From the NCBI GenBank assembly GCA_002331385.1, contig DCYB01000004.1:1-64000 (forward strand): a stretch of 64,000 bases of DNA, in the 5' to 3' direction. The translations under genes were made by a program, and so were the position numbers. Below, in pieces: positions 9,154 through 17,501 of this stretch. Numbering within the stretch: position 1 is the stretch's first letter; the number at the start of each line of letters is the position of its first letter. Below the pieces are notes generated by a model. It made no database searches. It had not been told where the DNA came from and saw nothing but the letters and a program-made list of their open reading frames with translations. The stretch comes from Comamonadaceae bacterium UBA2121. GTDB taxonomy: Bacteria > Pseudomonadota > Gammaproteobacteria > Burkholderiales > Burkholderiaceae_C.

Positions 9154-10434
9154 TCAACCACGCACTTCACCTTCGCCCAGCACCACCCACTTCAGTGAGG
9201 TGAGCCCTTCGATGCCGACTGGTCCGCGTGCGTGGAACTTGTCTGTGCTGATGCCGATTTCCGCACCCAGCCCATATTCGAAGCCATCCGCAAACCGCGT
9301 GCTCGCGTTCACCATGACGCTGGCCGAATCCACCTCGCGCAGGAATTTCTGCGCGTGCATGTGGTTGGTGGTGATGATCGCATCGGTGTGGTGGCTGGAA
9401 TATTTGTTGATGTGCGCAATCGCCTCATCCACGCCGTCCACCAGACGCACGCTGATGATGGGTGCCAGGTATTCCTCGCTCCAGTCCGCCTCGGTGGCTT
9501 CCTGCATCTGGATGCCTGCGACCGACTTCAGCAGCTCCAGCACCTCGGGCGTGCCGCGCACCTCCACCTGCTTGGCGGCAAAAATCGCACCGATCTGCGG
9601 CAGGAAGCTGGCGGCCACGGCGCGCGCCACAAGCAGGCCCTCGCTGGCATTGCAAGGGCTGTATTTCTGCGTCTTGGCGTTGTCCGTCACCTTCACTGCC
9701 ATGGCGATGTCGCACGGATCGTCCACATACGTGTGGCAGTTGCCGTCCAGATGTTTGATGACCGGCACGCGCGCATCCCGGCTGATGCGCTCGATCAGCC
9801 CCTTTCCGCCACGCGGGATGATCACATCCACAAACTCCGGCATCGCAATGATGTGCCCCACGGCTTCGCGGTCCGTCGTTTCCACCAACTGCACACCGTG
9901 CTCTGGCAAACCGGCCTCGGCCAGCGCCTGCGCCACCAGCCTGGCCAGCGCCTTGTTGGAGTCGATGGCCTCCGAGCCGCCACGCAGAATGCAGGCATTG
10001 CCACTCTTGATCGACAGGCTGGCCGCTTCGATGGTCACGTTCGGGCGGCTTTCGTAAATCATGCCGAATACGCCCAATGGCACGCGCATCTGGCCCACGC
10101 GGATGCCGCTGGGCTGCTGCTTCATGCCAATGATCTCGCCGATGATGTCCGGCATCGCGGCCAATTGCTCGCAGCCCTCGGCGCAGGTTTCCAGCACTTT
10201 GGGCGTGAGTTTCAGGCGATCGACCATCGGCTCCGGCAGACCGGCGGCACGCGCACGTTCCAGATCGCGTGCGTTGTCCACCTGCAGCGCATCGACGTTG
10301 TCGCGCAGCAAACGGGCCAATGCCTTGAGGGCTTTGTTTCTGATAGCAGCAGGAGCGCACGCCATCTGCGCAGAGGCCGACTTGGCCTGCGCACCGAGGG
10401 CATGGGTATATTCAGCGATATTGAGCGCGTTCAT
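9154..10434 (-). CDS. proA: Gamma-glutamyl phosphate reductase
   Basis: Second step of proline synthesis: NADPH-dependent reduction of gamma-glutamyl phosphate to glutamate-5-semialdehyde. The 426-residue protein belongs to the aldehyde dehydrogenase superfamily. The likely catalytic cysteine is Cys261 in YSPCNASEG, and SRPNVTIEAASLSIKSGN and IPRGGKGLI are family motifs. The frame is open to 10596, but the extra 54 residues are low quality; MNALNIAEYTHALG at 10434 is the normal N-terminus. proB is not in the window. A small unknown gene is divergent, with an 88 bp gap. Confidence 0.96.
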   Translation of the reverse strand: MNALNIAEYTHALGAQAKSASAQMACAPAAIRNKALKALARLLRDNVDALQVDNARDLERARAAGLPEPMVDRLKLTPKVLETCAEGCEQLAAMPDIIGEIIGMKQQPSGIRVGQMRVPLGVFGMIYESRPNVTIEAASLSIKSGNACILRGGSEAIDSNKALARLVAQALAEAGLPEHGVQLVETTDREAVGHIIAMPEFVDVIIPRGGKGLIERISRDARVPVIKHLDGNCHTYVDDPCDIAMAVKVTDNAKTQKYSPCNASEGLLVARAVAASFLPQIGAIFAAKQVEVRGTPEVLELLKSVAGIQMQEATEADWSEEYLAPIISVRLVDGVDEAIAHINKYSSHHTDAIITTNHMHAQKFLREVDSASVMVNASTRFADGFEYGLGAEIGISTDKFHARGPVGIEGLTSLKWVVLGEGEVRG

Positions 10435-10522
10435 AGGCGTGATTTTGACGCACTTATGCCCCAAGCGCCCACGAAAGCCTGCAACCTGTACGCTTGTGGC
10501 TTTTGCCCCCACAAATCCTGCC

Positions 10523-10804
10523 ATGCCACACGCCCCACAAGAACAGCTCGCTACCCTGCAAACCGACCTGCGCGCATTGCAGGATGGCACCCTCACCCCG
10601 CACGCGTTCAGCGAACAGGCGCGCGCGCACGGCGAACTGCTCTCGGCCCTGCCCGAGCGTTACACGCAAGTGCTGCACAACCTGCTCGATCGTCTCGAAT
10701 CCAGCGCCCTGTTTGCGGAAGAAAGCTGCTCTTTCAGCCAGAAGGACCTGACCGACAGCCTGCAGATGTGGGTGGACAAGGCGGGCACGCAACTGACGCC
10801 CTGA
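10523..10804 (+). CDS. Small conserved-looking protein of unknown function
   Basis: A 93-residue, soluble, mostly helical-looking protein with no signal peptide or membrane segment. The sequence is rich in Leu, Gln and Glu and starts MPHAPQEQLATLQTDL. I do not recognise a family. Support for it being real is the ATG start divergent from proA, ordinary codon use, and a frame that ends cleanly before the next gene. The frame continues upstream into the antisense of proA, which I treat as shadow. Role unknown. Confidence 0.6.
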   Translation: MPHAPQEQLATLQTDLRALQDGTLTPHAFSEQARAHGELLSALPERYTQVLHNLLDRLESSALFAEESCSFSQKDLTDSLQMWVDKAGTQLTP

Positions 10805-10948
10805 CGCACCCCGGCTGCGTCTGCCCAGTGCCTCGGGCATCCGGCGAAACCCCATGCGCGCAGTGAGCCCCTGCTGTCTATAGTGGCCCATCCGGCCCGG
10901 AGAGGTCCGTGGCTGGATGCCATATCTTCACGCCAACAAGGACTCGCC

Positions 10949-11383
10949 ATGCGCCGCATTTCCCGTACTGCTTCTGCGTCCCTCATTGCCTCTGCCCTTC
11001 TCGCCTTCGCCAGCGCATCCCACGCCGAGGTCTACCCGCGCGAGAGCATGATCAAGGCCGAAAAGAAGGAAGCCGCTGGCGGCAAGGGCGTGCTGCAGGG
11101 CGAATACGCCTTCACGCGCGACATGCCTAAAAAAGACGAAGCCATCAAGGAAATCAGCTGGCTCACGCTCAAGCCCGGCGACTCCATTGGTTACCACAAG
11201 CACACCAGCAACGAAGACACGTACATCATCATCTCCGGCACGGGCATCTTCAAGGACAAGGATGGCAAGGACGTTCCCGTCAAAGCGGGCGACGTGACCA
11301 TCGTGCGCAAGGGCGAGTCCCATGGACTGGCAGCCACCGGCACTGAGCCTTTGGTGTTTGTGGATGTGATTGCGGAGCAGTGA
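10949..11383 (+). CDS. Secreted cupin-domain protein
   Basis: A 144-residue protein with a clear Sec signal peptide (MRRISRTAS then a hydrophobic run ending ASHA, cut near residue 26) and a single cupin_2 barrel. The metal-binding motif is visible as YHKHTSNEDTYIIISG (His-x-His...Glu...Gly), followed by a second motif with VKAGDVTIVRKGESHG. It is therefore a periplasmic cupin, probably metal-binding; the substrate cannot be deduced. The ATG at 10949 was chosen because the upstream extension lacks a sensible start and would hide the signal peptide. It ends 29 bp before the convergent holA. Confidence 0.85.
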   Translation: MRRISRTASASLIASALLAFASASHAEVYPRESMIKAEKKEAAGGKGVLQGEYAFTRDMPKKDEAIKEISWLTLKPGDSIGYHKHTSNEDTYIIISGTGIFKDKDGKDVPVKAGDVTIVRKGESHGLAATGTEPLVFVDVIAEQ

Positions 11384-11412
11384 GCACAGATCACCCGCCG
11401 CTCGAGCGCCCG

Positions 11413-12465
11413 TTACCGGCCCGCGCACACCCGGCACACCTGCAGCCCCAGCCGCTGCAGCGCCTGCCAACTGTCCTGCGGCCAGTCGGGTTGTTTCAGG
11501 CCCTTGACGATGCCGTCCACGGTGTGGGCCGATTGCAGCAGGCGCGACAGGGCCGCATCGCCCAGATGGGGAAGAATGCGCTCGAACAGGCGTTCCTTGG
11601 AGCCCCAGACGCGATTTTCGCGCAGCGCCATGGGCAGGGGTTTGCCTGCGTTCATGGCGTCCTTGACACGTTTGAGCGCGCGGATGTCTTCGGCCAACGA
11701 CCAGTGCACCAGCACTTCGGCCTCGCCTTCTGCCTGTAGTCCATCCAGCATGCGCTGCATGCGCACGACGTTGCCGGAGAGCACGGCTTCCGACAGCTTG
11801 AATACGTCGTAGCGGGCCACGTTCAGCACCGCCTGCTCCACCTGGCTGGCGCTCAGTTCGCCTTGCGGATACAGCAGCGCGAGCTTCTGGATTTCCTGAT
11901 GCGCCGCGAGCAGGTTGCCCTCCACGCGGTCGGCAAAGAAAGCCAGCGTGCGCTGCCCTTCTTCGCCCGCCACCACGCGCTGGCCCTGCAAGGCAAGGCG
12001 CTGGGCGATCCATTGCGGCAATGCATGGCGCTCGACGGGGTCGATCTGCAGGGTGATGCCCGCGGCTTCGAGCGCACTGAACCACGCACCGGTTTTCGTC
12101 GCCCGGTCCAGGCGCGGCAGCATGATGATGGTGAGCGTGCCTTCGTTGCCAGCCGCTTCCTGCGCGATGTGTTGCAGCGCTGCGCCGCCCTCCTTGCCGG
12201 GCTTGCCCGAAGGAATGCGGATTTCGATGATCTGCTTGTCCGCGAACAGCGACAGTGAGCCCCCGGCAGCGAGCACACCGCTCCAATCGAAATGCGCGCC
12301 TTGCACGGTAAAGCTGCTGCGCTCGGTATAGCCGTCTGCACGCGCTGCAGCCCGAATGGCGTCGACGGCTTCCTGCTGCAGCAGTGGCTCATCGCCGTGC
12401 AGCACATACAGCGGCTTCACCCCTTTTTGAAGGTGCGTGGAAAGCTGATTCAAAGCCACCTGCAT
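11413..12465 (-). CDS. holA: DNA polymerase III delta subunit
   Basis: Delta subunit of the clamp loader, which opens the beta clamp at primed DNA. At 350 residues it matches HolA. The N-terminal stretch LYVLHGDEPLLQQEAVDAIR is the usual HolA nucleotide-binding-like start, and the C-terminus carries the LSRLLQSAHTVDGIVKGL segment of the collar domain. It is last in leuS-lptE-holA, with a 34 bp gap to lptE, an arrangement common in proteobacteria and useful support for both small members. Confidence 0.95.
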   Translation of the reverse strand: MQVALNQLSTHLQKGVKPLYVLHGDEPLLQQEAVDAIRAAARADGYTERSSFTVQGAHFDWSGVLAAGGSLSLFADKQIIEIRIPSGKPGKEGGAALQHIAQEAAGNEGTLTIIMLPRLDRATKTGAWFSALEAAGITLQIDPVERHALPQWIAQRLALQGQRVVAGEEGQRTLAFFADRVEGNLLAAHQEIQKLALLYPQGELSASQVEQAVLNVARYDVFKLSEAVLSGNVVRMQRMLDGLQAEGEAEVLVHWSLAEDIRALKRVKDAMNAGKPLPMALRENRVWGSKERLFERILPHLGDAALSRLLQSAHTVDGIVKGLKQPDWPQDSWQALQRLGLQVCRVCAGR

Positions 12466-12499
12466 CGCTCAATCCTGAAAAACGATGACGCCGGCCCGC

Positions 12500-13012
12500 T
12501 TAACTCACCGGGATGAGTTTGACACGCGCCAGTCGGCGCATGAGTTGCTGCACCAGATCGGTCTGCATGTTCTTGTAGAGCATGGCCTCTTCGCCTTCCT
12601 TGGACAAGGCGATGCTTTCGTTATAGCTCACGTCGCGCTGCTGCAGCATCTCCGTGCTGGGCACGTATTCCTGGCCTTGCGGGCCGGTCACCGAGAAGTG
12701 CAGGCGCAGGCGCAGTTGCAGCTCGCGCACCTGACCCGATGCGTTCAGCCCCACCACCACGCGCTCGCGCTGCTCGGAGAGGATGTTGCAGATCGCCTCG
12801 GCTTCGTTCATGCGTGCCACATCGGTGATCACGACGACATCGCCGCCAGCGCCCTTGAGCGTACGCACCAGTTCGCGCGCCAGCTGCGATCCGTGCGGCG
12901 CTTTCACGTAGATGGATTTGAAGCTGAAGTCCGGCGCGCCACGCAGGCGAAAGCCACAGGCCGCCAGCAGCGGCACGGCGGCGAACATGGTGAGAACGGT
13001 ACGTTTTTGCAT
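12500..13012 (-). CDS. lptE: LPS-assembly lipoprotein LptE
   Basis: Outer-membrane lipoprotein that plugs LptD and helps move lipopolysaccharide to the cell surface. The 170 residues start with a lipoprotein signal (MQKRTVLTMFAAVPLLAAC) with lipid-modified Cys19, followed by the family pattern GFRLRG. LptE is poorly conserved in sequence, so the position between leuS and holA is an important part of the call. Gaps on both sides are 34 bp. Confidence 0.93.
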   Translation of the reverse strand: MQKRTVLTMFAAVPLLAACGFRLRGAPDFSFKSIYVKAPHGSQLARELVRTLKGAGGDVVVITDVARMNEAEAICNILSEQRERVVVGLNASGQVRELQLRLRLHFSVTGPQGQEYVPSTEMLQQRDVSYNESIALSKEGEEAMLYKNMQTDLVQQLMRRLARVKLIPVS

Positions 13013-13046
13013 GATGCCTGCTTTCTCCTGCGTGCGGGCCGCTGGG

Positions 13047-15722
13047 TCAGACGACCACGTTGACCAGACGGCCCGGCACGACGATGATTTTCTTCGGCGC
13101 CTTGCCTTCGGAGAATTTCTGGAATTCCTCGTTGGCCACGGCGGCGGCTTCGATGGTGGCCTTGTCGGCCTGCGCGGCCACGCGGATGGAGCCGCGCAGC
13201 TTGCCGTTCACCTGCAGCATGAGTTCGATCTCGTCTTGCACCAGCGCCTGCGGATCGACCTCGGGCCAGGCGGCGTCGAGCAGATCACCCTGCGCCTTGG
13301 CATAACCCAGTTCGGCCCAGAGCACATGCGCCAGATGCGGCGTGGCGGGATAGAGTACGCGCAGCAGAATGCCGAAGCACTCGACCACGGCCACGCGGCC
13401 ACCGTCGCTGTCCAGCGCCTTGAAGGCTTCGAGCGCGTTGATGATTTTCATCGCGCCGGACACCACCGTGTTGTACTGCATGCGCTGGTAGTCGTACTCC
13501 ACCTGCTTGAGCACGGTGTGTACTTCCAGACGCAGCGCCTTGGCATCCTTGCCGAGGGCGAGCCCCGCCAGACCGTTGCGGGCCGTGGCTTGGGCGCGTG
13601 CGGCATCCCACTCCGGGGCCGACAGTTTGGCGCCGAAGTTGTAGACGCGGCGCAGGAAGCGGTAGCTGCCTTCCACGGCAAACTCGTTCCACTCCAGCGT
13701 GAGCTCGGGTGGCGCGGTGAACATGGTGTAGAGGCGCGCGGTGTCGGCGCCGTATTTTTCGATCAGGTCCTGCGGGTCCACGCCGTTGTTCTTCGACTTG
13801 GACATGGTGGTCATCTCGTAGTCCAGCGCGGAGCCATCGCTCTTGAGTGTGCCGCCAATCACCACGTCGTTCTCGTTCTTGATGACGTCGACTTCCGATT
13901 CCCAGAAGTACTGCTTGCCGCCGTTGGCCGTGCGTTGCGAGAACGCGCCGCGCAGCACCATGCCCTGTGTGAGCAGCTTGGTGAAAGGCTCGTCCACCTT
14001 CACCAGCCCCAGATCGCGCATCACCTTGGTCCAGAAGCGCGCGTACAGCAGGTGCAGGATGGCGTGTTCGATGCCGCCAATGTACTGGTCCATGGGCATC
14101 CAGTAGTCGGCACCGTCGGCCACCATCTGGTCGTTGTTCTTCGCGTCGCAATAGCGCATGAAGTACCAAGACGAATCGACGAAGGTGTCCATGGTGTCGG
14201 TCTCGCGGCGCGCGGGCTTGCCGCAGCAGGGGCACACCACGCCAGCGTGGAATGCTTCACTCTTGACCAGCGGATTGCCGGAGCCATCGGGCACCAGATC
14301 CTGCGGCAACACCACGGGCAGATCCTTTTCCGGCACCGGTTGCGGGCCACAGGATTCGCACAGGATCATCGGGATCGGTGTGCCCCAGTAACGCTGGCGG
14401 CTGATACCCCAGTCGCGCAGGCGCCAGGTGGTCTTGAGCTCGCCCAGCCCCTTGTCGGCCAGCGCCGTGGCCACGGCGGTCACGGCGTCCTTGTAGTGCA
14501 TGCCGTCAAAGGGCGCAGAGTGGATGGTGACGCCGCGCTCCTTGTCGGCATACCAGTCGTGCCACTGCTTGTCGTCGTAGGGGGCTTCGCCTTCCACGGC
14601 AATGACCTGCTTGATCGGCAGCGCATATTTGTTGGCGAAGGCGAAATCGCGCTCGTCGTGCGCAGGCACGCCCATCACGGCGCCGTCGCCGTAGCTCATG
14701 AGCACGTAGTTGCCGATCCACACTTCCACCTTGTCGCCGGTGATCGGGTGGTTCACGTACAGGCCCGTGGGCAGGCCTTCTTTTTCCTTGAGCGCGAGTT
14801 CGGCCTCGGTCGTGCCGCCCTTCTTGCACTCTTCGATGAAGGCCGCGATCTTCGCATTGCCCTGGGCAGCATGCGTGGCCAGCGGATGCTCGGGTGCCAC
14901 AGCGCAGAAGGTGACGCCCATGATGGTGTCGGCGCGCGTGGTGAACACGTACATGCGCCCATCCTGGATGAGCTGACCGGCGCTGTCCTTTATGTCGTGC
15001 GTGAACGCAAAGCGCACGCCGGCAGACTTGCCGATCCAGTTTTCCTGCATCAGGCGCACCTTGTCGGGCCAGCCGGTGAGCGTGGCCTTCTCGTTGCCGA
15101 TCTGAACGTGATCGAGCAGCTCTTGCGCGTATTCGGTGATCTTGAGGTAGTAGCCTGGAATCTCGCGCTTTTCCACCAACGCGCCGGTGCGCCAACCGCG
15201 GCCATCGATGACCTGTTCGTTCGCGAGCACGGTCTGGTCGACCGGGTCCCAGTTCACCACCTGCGTCTTGCGGTAGGCGATGCCCTTTTCCAGCATCTTC
15301 AGGAACAGCCACTGGTTCCACTTGTAGTACTCGGGATCGCAGGTCGCCACTTCGCGGCTCCAGTCGATCGCCAGCCCCATCGCCTGCATCTGCTTTTTCA
15401 TGTAGGCGATGTTTTCGTAGGTCCACTTCGCTGGCGGCACCTTGTTCTTGAGCGCCGCGTTTTCGGCCGGCAGGCCGAAGGCGTCCCAGCCCATTGGCAT
15501 GAGGACGTTGAAGCCCTTCATGCGCAACTGGCGCGTGAGCATGTCGTTGATGGTGTAGTTGCGCACGTGGCCCATGTGCAACTTGCCGCTGGGATACGGC
15601 AGCATCGAGCAGGCATAGAACTTCTGCTTGCCAGCGTCTTCGGTCACGCGATAGGCGTCACGGGCTGTCCAGTGATCTTGCGCTGCGCGCTCGACCTCGG
15701 CGTGGTTGTATTTCTCTTGCAT
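13047..15722 (-). CDS. leuS: Leucyl-tRNA synthetase
   Basis: Charges tRNA-Leu; class I synthetase with an editing domain. The 891 residues carry the HIGH-type motif HMGH at 49-52 in PYPSGKLHMGHVRNY and the CP1 editing domain in the middle, with its threonine-rich stretch (TTRADTIMGVTF). The KMSKS-type loop reads TMSKS at 639-643, with Thr in place of the first Lys (see findings). The frame is open 85 codons upstream, but MQEKYNHAEVERAAQDHW at 15722 is the family start. First gene of leuS-lptE-holA. Confidence 0.96.
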   Translation of the reverse strand: MQEKYNHAEVERAAQDHWTARDAYRVTEDAGKQKFYACSMLPYPSGKLHMGHVRNYTINDMLTRQLRMKGFNVLMPMGWDAFGLPAENAALKNKVPPAKWTYENIAYMKKQMQAMGLAIDWSREVATCDPEYYKWNQWLFLKMLEKGIAYRKTQVVNWDPVDQTVLANEQVIDGRGWRTGALVEKREIPGYYLKITEYAQELLDHVQIGNEKATLTGWPDKVRLMQENWIGKSAGVRFAFTHDIKDSAGQLIQDGRMYVFTTRADTIMGVTFCAVAPEHPLATHAAQGNAKIAAFIEECKKGGTTEAELALKEKEGLPTGLYVNHPITGDKVEVWIGNYVLMSYGDGAVMGVPAHDERDFAFANKYALPIKQVIAVEGEAPYDDKQWHDWYADKERGVTIHSAPFDGMHYKDAVTAVATALADKGLGELKTTWRLRDWGISRQRYWGTPIPMILCESCGPQPVPEKDLPVVLPQDLVPDGSGNPLVKSEAFHAGVVCPCCGKPARRETDTMDTFVDSSWYFMRYCDAKNNDQMVADGADYWMPMDQYIGGIEHAILHLLYARFWTKVMRDLGLVKVDEPFTKLLTQGMVLRGAFSQRTANGGKQYFWESEVDVIKNENDVVIGGTLKSDGSALDYEMTTMSKSKNNGVDPQDLIEKYGADTARLYTMFTAPPELTLEWNEFAVEGSYRFLRRVYNFGAKLSAPEWDAARAQATARNGLAGLALGKDAKALRLEVHTVLKQVEYDYQRMQYNTVVSGAMKIINALEAFKALDSDGGRVAVVECFGILLRVLYPATPHLAHVLWAELGYAKAQGDLLDAAWPEVDPQALVQDEIELMLQVNGKLRGSIRVAAQADKATIEAAAVANEEFQKFSEGKAPKKIIVVPGRLVNVVV

Positions 15723-16124
15723 GGAACGATTCTTCGAATGAAAGCGGCCCGCACGCCCGCATCGGATGCGGTCTCTTCGTGCCCGGCGCGGGAAAGATGC
15801 ACCGCGTAAGAGCACTGGCCGAATGGTCGAAGATTGTAGGCGTTTCCCCTGATCCCCTGCTTTCGGTCGCGTTGCCCGCGCGCGATTCCGCCTTGCAACA
15901 GCCTGTTTCCGTGCGCGGGAAATGGAACGCATGAGAAAATAACTATCTAATACTTTCCTTTTCACCATGCCCGGCATGGCAGATGCGCTCTCATTTTGAT
16001 AGAGCCATCGTCACAAGGTTCCACACTGCGGCATGGCCGCTCACCTGCGCACTGGCGCCGTCCATGCGTTCGACAGCGCCGGTCCGTGTCCTTTTCACCC
16101 CAACCCTGGAAGGAGTGAAAGCCC
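15723..16124. other. Divergent promoter region between leuS and the mechanosensitive channel gene
   Basis: About 400 bp without a supported gene. It must carry the leuS promoter on the - strand and the channel-gene promoter on the + strand. An AT-rich patch at about 15935-15960 could supply a -10 element for either, but I cannot assign one securely. A short inverted repeat, CATGCCCGGCATG, lies at 15966-15978. Confidence 0.4.
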
Positions 16125-17396
16125 GTGCTTTCTGAATTTTTCGACACCATCAGCCATTTCGAACCGTGGATGCAAAGCGCCATCGGCATCGTCGCCCTGG
16201 CGATCCTGGCCTATGTGCTGCGCTTCATCGCGCGCGCCATCTTGCTGAGCCTCATTCCGCGCGTCGCGGCCAAAATGCCTGCAGGCTGGTTGCAGACGCT
16301 GCTGGATCGCCGCGTGCTCACCAGGCTGTCGCAGATCATTCCATCGATGGTGTTCCAGGTCGGCATCTATGCCGTGCCGCATCTCAGCGCGGTGCTCACC
16401 AACATCATTCACAACGTGGCCGTCGCGTGTACCGTGCTCGCCATCGGGCGCGTGATCATCGCCATTCTTCAGGCCGTGCAAGACCGCAACGCGACCGCTC
16501 TGGTCGAGGAACGCAATACGCGCTCGGTAAAAAGCTATGTGCAGCTCGGCCAACTGCTGACCACGCTGTTCACCGGCATCATCATGGTGGGCGCGCTGAT
16601 CGATCGCTCGCCGTTGATCCTGCTGTCCGGGCTGGGTGCCATGTCGGCGGTGCTGATGCTGGTGTTCAAGGACACCATCCTGTCGTTCACCGCGGGCGTG
16701 CAACTATCGGGCAACGACATGCTGCGCGTGGGCGACTGGCTGCAGATGGATCAGGTCGGCGCAGACGGCGCGGTCGTGGACATGGCGCTGAACACGGTGA
16801 AGATCCGCAACTGGGACAACACCATCACCACCATCCCGACGTGGCGGCTGATGAGCGACAGCTTCAAGAACTGGCGCGGCATGTCCGAATCGGGCGGGCG
16901 GCGCATCAAGCGCTCGATCATGCTGGACAACTCCACCGTGCGCTTCCTGAAGGACGAGGAGATCCGCGAGCTCTACGAGATCGCCCTGCTGCGCCCGTAT
17001 CTCGCGCAGAAGATGGAAGACATCACCACCTACAACCGCGACTTTGCCGAGAAGGCGCCGGACATGGCGCACGAAATCGTGAACCTGCGCAAGCTGACCA
17101 ACATCGGCACCTTCCGCGCCTACGTCAATGCCTACCTGCAGGCCCATCCGCGCCTGCGCAAGGACATGACGCTCATGGCCCGCATGCTCGACCCGGGCGT
17201 GAACGGCACGCCGCTGGAGATCTATGCGTTCACGGCCACCACGGCCTGGACGGAATACGAAGGCATCCAGGGCGATATCTTCGATCACCTGATGGCCATC
17301 CTGCCGGAGTTCGGCCTGCGCGCTTTCCAGAACCCATCCGGCAACGATGTGACGCTGGGAATTGCGGGCAGCCTGACGGCGACGGGCGCCAAGTAA
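16125..17396 (+). CDS. MscS-family mechanosensitive channel (YbdG/MscM-like)
   Basis: Small-conductance mechanosensitive channel subunit that releases solutes on hypo-osmotic shock. The 423 residues have about five N-terminal hydrophobic segments followed by the MscS core (LILLSGLGAMSAVLMLVFKD, then SFTAGVQLSGNDMLRVGDW) and a long soluble C-terminal domain. The segment NWDNTITTIPTWRLMSDSFKNWRGM matches the YbdG branch rather than classical MscS. The start is GTG at 16125 with GGAAGGAG about 9 bp upstream. A strong terminator follows at 17445-17492, so it is a single-gene transcript. Confidence 0.9.
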   Translation: MLSEFFDTISHFEPWMQSAIGIVALAILAYVLRFIARAILLSLIPRVAAKMPAGWLQTLLDRRVLTRLSQIIPSMVFQVGIYAVPHLSAVLTNIIHNVAVACTVLAIGRVIIAILQAVQDRNATALVEERNTRSVKSYVQLGQLLTTLFTGIIMVGALIDRSPLILLSGLGAMSAVLMLVFKDTILSFTAGVQLSGNDMLRVGDWLQMDQVGADGAVVDMALNTVKIRNWDNTITTIPTWRLMSDSFKNWRGMSESGGRRIKRSIMLDNSTVRFLKDEEIRELYEIALLRPYLAQKMEDITTYNRDFAEKAPDMAHEIVNLRKLTNIGTFRAYVNAYLQAHPRLRKDMTLMARMLDPGVNGTPLEIYAFTATTAWTEYEGIQGDIFDHLMAILPEFGLRAFQNPSGNDVTLGIAGSLTATGAK

Positions 17397-17444
17397 GACG
17401 CCAGCGCGCGGCCACGGCAGCCGCACGGCACAATCAGCAAGGGG

Positions 17445-17492
17445 CAAGGGGGCAAGGCGTCATCTCTGACACCTTGCCCCCTTGTGTTTTTT
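17445..17492 (+). terminator. Rho-independent terminator of the mechanosensitive channel gene
   Basis: A 16 bp near-perfect stem (17445-17460 with 17469-17484, one mismatch) with loop CATCTCTG is followed by a run of T at 17486-17492. It lies 50 bp after the channel-gene stop and just before the convergent membrane-protein gene. With its AT-poor left flank it works mainly on the + strand. Confidence 0.9.
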
Positions 17493-17501
17493 ACGCGGAG
17501 A

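Noticed and set aside
10061..10522. N-terminal extension of the small gene at 10523
   Set aside because: Lies wholly antisense to proA with unrelated composition; the ATG at 10523 is the sensible start.
12912..15809. A 965-codon open frame on the + strand opposite leuS
   Set aside because: Low-complexity His/Arg/Gln-rich translation that mirrors codon bias of leuS; leuS on the other strand is unmistakable.
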